Shown here: positions 33,122-36,151 of the stretch, piece by piece | How positions within the stretch are numbered: the stretch's first letter is position 1 | Layout of the letters: the number at the start of each line of letters is the position of its first letter | Assembly: GCF_014646635.1 (NCBI RefSeq) | Contig: NZ_BMNQ01000036.1 | Span: 1-36,151, forward strand | DNA from: Lentibacillus kapialis | GTDB taxonomy: Bacteria > Bacillota > Bacilli > Bacillales > Amphibacillaceae | Direction of reading: 5' to 3' | DNA length: 36,151 nucleotides | Program-made: the position numbers and the translations under genes | Notes under the pieces: generated by a model | What the model was told of the DNA's origin: nothing | The model's database searches: none | Seen by the model: the letters and a program-made list of their open reading frames with translations, nothing else

Positions 33122-34972
33122 ATGGGAATTTTTCAAATGCCTGATGCACTCGCCAATAAGATCGCTGCAGGGGAAGTAGTGGAACGTCCTGCTTCAGTAG
33201 TTAAAGAATTAATTGAAAACAGTATTGATGCCAACAGCTCATGGATCAAAGTTGAAGTGGAGGAAGCCGGGCTGCAAAAAATAAAAGTGATCGATAACGG
33301 CAATGGCATGACTGAAGCGGATGCTGAGAAAGCGTTTTTGCGTCATGCTACAAGTAAGATTCAAGATGAAACGGATTTATTCCGCGTGAACACATTGGGT
33401 TTCAGGGGAGAGGCTCTTGCCAGTATTGCGGCCGTAAGCCGAATGTCGATTAAGACTTCAGAAGGCGACAGCGCCGCTGCATGGCTGTCTATTGAAGGCG
33501 GCGTGGTCAAAGATAGGGCGAAAAGTGATGCACGGAAAGGAACGGAAATTGTCGTTGAAGATTTATTTTTCAACACACCGGCCCGGCTAAAATATATGAA
33601 AACCATCCATACTGAGCTTGGTCATATTACCGATCTATTGAATCGTCTGGCATTGTCACACGCTTCTATACGGTTTGAGGTGGTGCATAATGGAAAGCCG
33701 TTGTTTAATACAGCGGGGACCGGCGATATGCTGCAGGTCATCAGTCAGGTATACGGCATGAGTGTTGCCAGGAAGATGCTGCCGGTTAAGCATGAAACGC
33801 TGGATTTTTCTATTGACGGATACATCGCTAAACCAGAAGTCACCAGAGCTTCACGGAATTATATGTCGACAATTGTTAATGGCCGCTACATTAAAAGCAT
33901 GCAACTGACTCAAGCCATTGTTAGAGGCTATCATACGCTGCTACCGATCGGGCGCTCTCCGATTGTTGTTTTGGCGATTGAAATGGATCCGGTTTTAGTT
34001 GATGTCAACGTGCACCCGACCAAGCTAGAGGTGCGTTTCAGTAAAGATAAGGCATTATTTACAGCTGTAGAAGAGACGATTCATGCTGCTTTCAGAAATG
34101 CATCACTCATCCCGCAGATGGAACAGAAACAGCCTGAACAAACCAAGCCTTCCGTTCAGAACACCATGACATTTGATGAACCAAGACAGGAATCCGCACC
34201 ATGGAATGATGGACAGCAAGTAAATGAAGATACACCCAAGATAGGAAAAAAACAATGGTTGGATCATGAAAAGCAGGAATTTCCACCTTTGTCTGAAAAC
34301 CATCACACGCCAAATCAACCATATCATGAATCAGTTGGTAGATCAGTCCGGAATACTGATACACCACCTGATAATTCCGGTGAAGAACAGCGGGTACCAC
34401 CTATGTATCCGATTGGCCAGCTTCATGGAACCTATATTCTGGCACAAAATGAAAATGGTTTTTATATGATTGATCAGCATGCGGCTCAGGAGCGAATTAA
34501 ATTTGAACGCTTCAGAAAAAAATTGGGCCAAACAGAAAATGAGCTGCAGGAACTATTGATTCCATTAACATTTGATTTTTCCAAACAGGAATCGATTTTT
34601 ATCGACCATCATATGCAGGAATTCGAAAAAGTCGGTCTGTTTTTTGAACCGTTCGGCAACCAGACGTATATCATCCGCTCCCATCCAAACTGGTTCCCGA
34701 AAGGATTTGAAGAAGAGATTATCAGGGAAATGATCGACCAGATTATGCAAAATGAAAAAGTTGACGTAGAAGAAATCAGGGAAGATGCAGCTGCGTTAAT
34801 GTCCTGCAAGCGGTCAATCAAGGCGAATCACCACTTGAATCAGGAAGATATGTTCAGGCTGCTGGAAGATTTGCGTAAAGCGTACGATCCGTTCACTTGT
34901 CCGCATGGCAGGCCCGTCATTATTCATTTTTCTTCCTATGAGCTGGAAAAGATGTTTAAACGGGTCATGTAA
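33122..34972 (+). CDS. mutL: DNA mismatch repair protein MutL
   Basis: MutL is the GHKL ATPase and nicking endonuclease of mismatch repair. The protein has 616 residues. The N-terminal ATPase motifs are visible in order: ELIENSIDA, DNGNGM, LGFRGEAL. A polar Gln/Pro/Glu linker spans ~335-430. The C-terminal endonuclease motif DQHAAQERIKFE is at 451-462, with SCKRSIKANH and CPHGRPVIIHF further on, so this is the nicking type used by species without MutH. The gene is complete, and a strong terminator follows. Confidence 0.98.
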   Translation: MGIFQMPDALANKIAAGEVVERPASVVKELIENSIDANSSWIKVEVEEAGLQKIKVIDNGNGMTEADAEKAFLRHATSKIQDETDLFRVNTLGFRGEALASIAAVSRMSIKTSEGDSAAAWLSIEGGVVKDRAKSDARKGTEIVVEDLFFNTPARLKYMKTIHTELGHITDLLNRLALSHASIRFEVVHNGKPLFNTAGTGDMLQVISQVYGMSVARKMLPVKHETLDFSIDGYIAKPEVTRASRNYMSTIVNGRYIKSMQLTQAIVRGYHTLLPIGRSPIVVLAIEMDPVLVDVNVHPTKLEVRFSKDKALFTAVEETIHAAFRNASLIPQMEQKQPEQTKPSVQNTMTFDEPRQESAPWNDGQQVNEDTPKIGKKQWLDHEKQEFPPLSENHHTPNQPYHESVGRSVRNTDTPPDNSGEEQRVPPMYPIGQLHGTYILAQNENGFYMIDQHAAQERIKFERFRKKLGQTENELQELLIPLTFDFSKQESIFIDHHMQEFEKVGLFFEPFGNQTYIIRSHPNWFPKGFEEEIIREMIDQIMQNEKVDVEEIREDAAALMSCKRSIKANHHLNQEDMFRLLEDLRKAYDPFTCPHGRPVIIHFSSYELEKMFKRVM

Positions 34973-34980
34973 TTAATTAA

Positions 34981-35021
34981 GCGCCGAACCCCTAATATGA
35001 AAGGGGTTCGGCGCATTTTTT
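34981..35021 (+). terminator. Intrinsic terminator after mutL
   Basis: GCGCCGAACCCCT (34981-34993) pairs perfectly with AGGGGTTCGGCGC (35002-35014), then a T-run. This is the strongest terminator in the window and lies at the apparent edge of inserted DNA. Confidence 0.95.
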
Positions 35022-35028
35022 AATCAGA

Positions 35029-35048
35029 ATGACCACAATATGACCACA
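35029..35048. repeat. Direct repeats beside the integrase gene (candidate att/arm sites)
   Basis: ATGACCACA occurs at 35029-35037 and again at 35040-35048, exactly 11 bp apart (one helical turn), between the mutL terminator and the integrase stop codon. Short direct repeats near the 3' end of int genes are commonly integrase-binding sites. The opposite end of the element is outside the window, so the core cannot be defined. Confidence 0.5.
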
Positions 35049-35055
35049 TTCCTTG

Positions 35056-36075
35056 CTAAATGTCATTTTTAAAGGCATCTTCAAATCGGTTTGCTGAATC
35101 TTTTTGCATATTTGGGGTTACATGACTATATTTATCCATGGTCGTTTGGATATTGGTATGACCAAGACGCTCTGACACTATTTTTGGATGCTCACCCAGT
35201 TTCAGCATAATTGTTGCGTGTGTATGTCTTAAGTCATGAAATCGGATTCGCTTTGTTCCGGCCTTTTTGACATCGTGTAGAAATAACTTATGCACTGTAT
35301 TTGGATTTAATGGTGATCCTGCAGAAGGGCTAATAATAAAATGAGAATCACTTAAATGGCTTCCGGTCAATAACATATTCTCCTTTTGATATGTCTGGTA
35401 TTTCTGAAGTTCACTTAAAACCTCATCTGAAATGGATATAGACCGGATGGAATGCAATGTTTTAGGTTCTTGAGCAACAGTGCCTTTGCCCGGAACATAA
35501 TATAATGATCTTGATATGCTTATTGTACTATTTTTAAAATTAACATCAGACCATTTTAACCCAAGTAGTTCACCGCGTCTCATGCCGGTAAAAATGGCTA
35601 AAAAATAGAGCATGTATTTATGCCGCTTGGCATTTTCTTTAGTATAATCTAGAAAGGCTTTACACTCATCAACACTCCATGTGTCCATTTGTTTCCGCTT
35701 CCGAGATGGGGGAGAAACTTTTAATACTGGATTATTCTTAATGTACCCCCACGTTACGGCCGCATCTAATGAGTGTTTCATTATAGTGTGTAGATAGTTT
35801 ATATATTCTGGAGTAATACCTTCTTCTGATAACTCATTATAATATTTGAGAAGCATTGGTGGTTTTATTTCTTTGATTCGTATAAATCCAAACTTTGGAA
35901 TTATCCTTGAATATATGGCACTGGTATATCCTTTGTAGGTAGACTGCCTAACGTTTTGTTTTGCATAAACCTCTAGCCATTCGGTCAAAAAGTCGTTTAA
36001 AGTTATTTTATTTTCTTCGATGTATTCATGTAAAGCATCACTTAATTCCAGCCAAAACAAGCCTGTTTTGTTCAC
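35056..36075 (-). CDS. int: Tyrosine recombinase / phage-type integrase (5' end uncertain)
   Basis: This is a site-specific recombinase of a prophage or genomic island. The core-binding SAM-like domain is at ~22-115 (LNDFLTEWLEVYAKQNVRQSTYKGY), and the catalytic domain has all expected residues: Arg166 in TGMRRGELLGLKW, a Lys in EPKT (205), His280 and Arg283 in HDLRHTHA, His306 in RLGH and nucleophile Tyr316 in MDKYSHV. Tn916/phage-type integrases usually carry ~50 more N-terminal residues (an arm-binding AP2-like domain). That domain is not recognisable here, although the frame stays open to the window edge. GTG 36075 has a weak GGAG 4 bases upstream. The gene looks more AT-rich than its neighbours. 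Confidence 0.88.
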   Translation of the reverse strand: MNKTGLFWLELSDALHEYIEENKITLNDFLTEWLEVYAKQNVRQSTYKGYTSAIYSRIIPKFGFIRIKEIKPPMLLKYYNELSEEGITPEYINYLHTIMKHSLDAAVTWGYIKNNPVLKVSPPSRKRKQMDTWSVDECKAFLDYTKENAKRHKYMLYFLAIFTGMRRGELLGLKWSDVNFKNSTISISRSLYYVPGKGTVAQEPKTLHSIRSISISDEVLSELQKYQTYQKENMLLTGSHLSDSHFIISPSAGSPLNPNTVHKLFLHDVKKAGTKRIRFHDLRHTHATIMLKLGEHPKIVSERLGHTNIQTTMDKYSHVTPNMQKDSANRFEDAFKNDI

Positions 36076-36151
36076 AATTCTCCAGTTGATTTCTGTACTT
36101 TCCCGGCGTAATATGCTAAATTTTTTGCATATTGTTAGGGGGGTTTTTTTA
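36076..36151 (-). other. Window edge upstream of the integrase
   Basis: The integrase frame remains open here without a stop, but its translation does not resemble an integrase N-terminus. A hairpin AATATGC/GCATATT (around 36103-36135) and a G6-T7 tract are visible. It could be a regulatory leader or the remains of a lost 5' coding part. Confidence 0.35.

Overview
The window is a stretch of low-to-moderate GC Firmicute chromosome. Gene content and order match the dpaA–mutL region of Bacillaceae (B. subtilis spoVF–asd–dapGA … ymf … recA … cotE–mutSL). An endospore former is certain: dipicolinate synthase, SpoVS and CotE are all present. The acidic proteins and the repeat families suggest a halophilic Virgibacillus/Lentibacillus/Oceanobacillus-type relative, but the genus is a guess.

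Layout, left to right. Positions 1-125 are the 3' end (domains V and VI) of a group II intron. A candidate SigK promoter then leads into dpaA-dpaB-asd-dapG-dapA (262-5099), which makes aspartate semialdehyde, dihydrodipicolinate and spore dipicolinate. Next come tepA and a ylzJ-like gene, then spoIIIE/ftsK behind a good SigA promoter. A GntR/UTRA regulator (ymfC) precedes a BMP-lipoprotein nucleoside ABC importer (nupN-O-P-Q type). The ymfF-ymfH-ymfI-ymfJ-ymfK-rodZ run follows, then pgsA, cinA, recA (with an SOS box), rny, ymdB, spoVS, miaB, ymcA (ricA), cotE, mutS and mutL. The window ends with a minus-strand tyrosine recombinase directly behind the mutL terminator, which probably marks the edge of an integrated element.

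Almost every gene is recognisable housekeeping or sporulation machinery. The unusual content lies between genes. One repeat is an 89-bp hairpin element: three intact copies, one copy split by an insertion, one decayed tandem copy and one partial copy. At several sites its left end abuts the T-tract of an intrinsic terminator. The second is a 155-bp MITE-like element present twice, each copy flanked by a perfect 6-bp target duplication. One MITE copy sits inside an 89-bp element, which gives the relative age of the two insertions. The other lies between the rny promoter and the rny start codon, so it is predicted to be transcribed in the RNase Y mRNA leader, and it creates a false N-terminal extension of the rny reading frame.

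Compared with the B. subtilis order as I remember it, rnjB (between dapA and tepA), pbpX (after recA) and tdh-kbl (after spoVS) are absent here, and the nup importer occupies the ymfC–ymfF interval. I see no CRISPR array, tRNA, rRNA or clear riboswitch. I do not see a complete undescribed multi-gene system; the repeat families are the most novel material.
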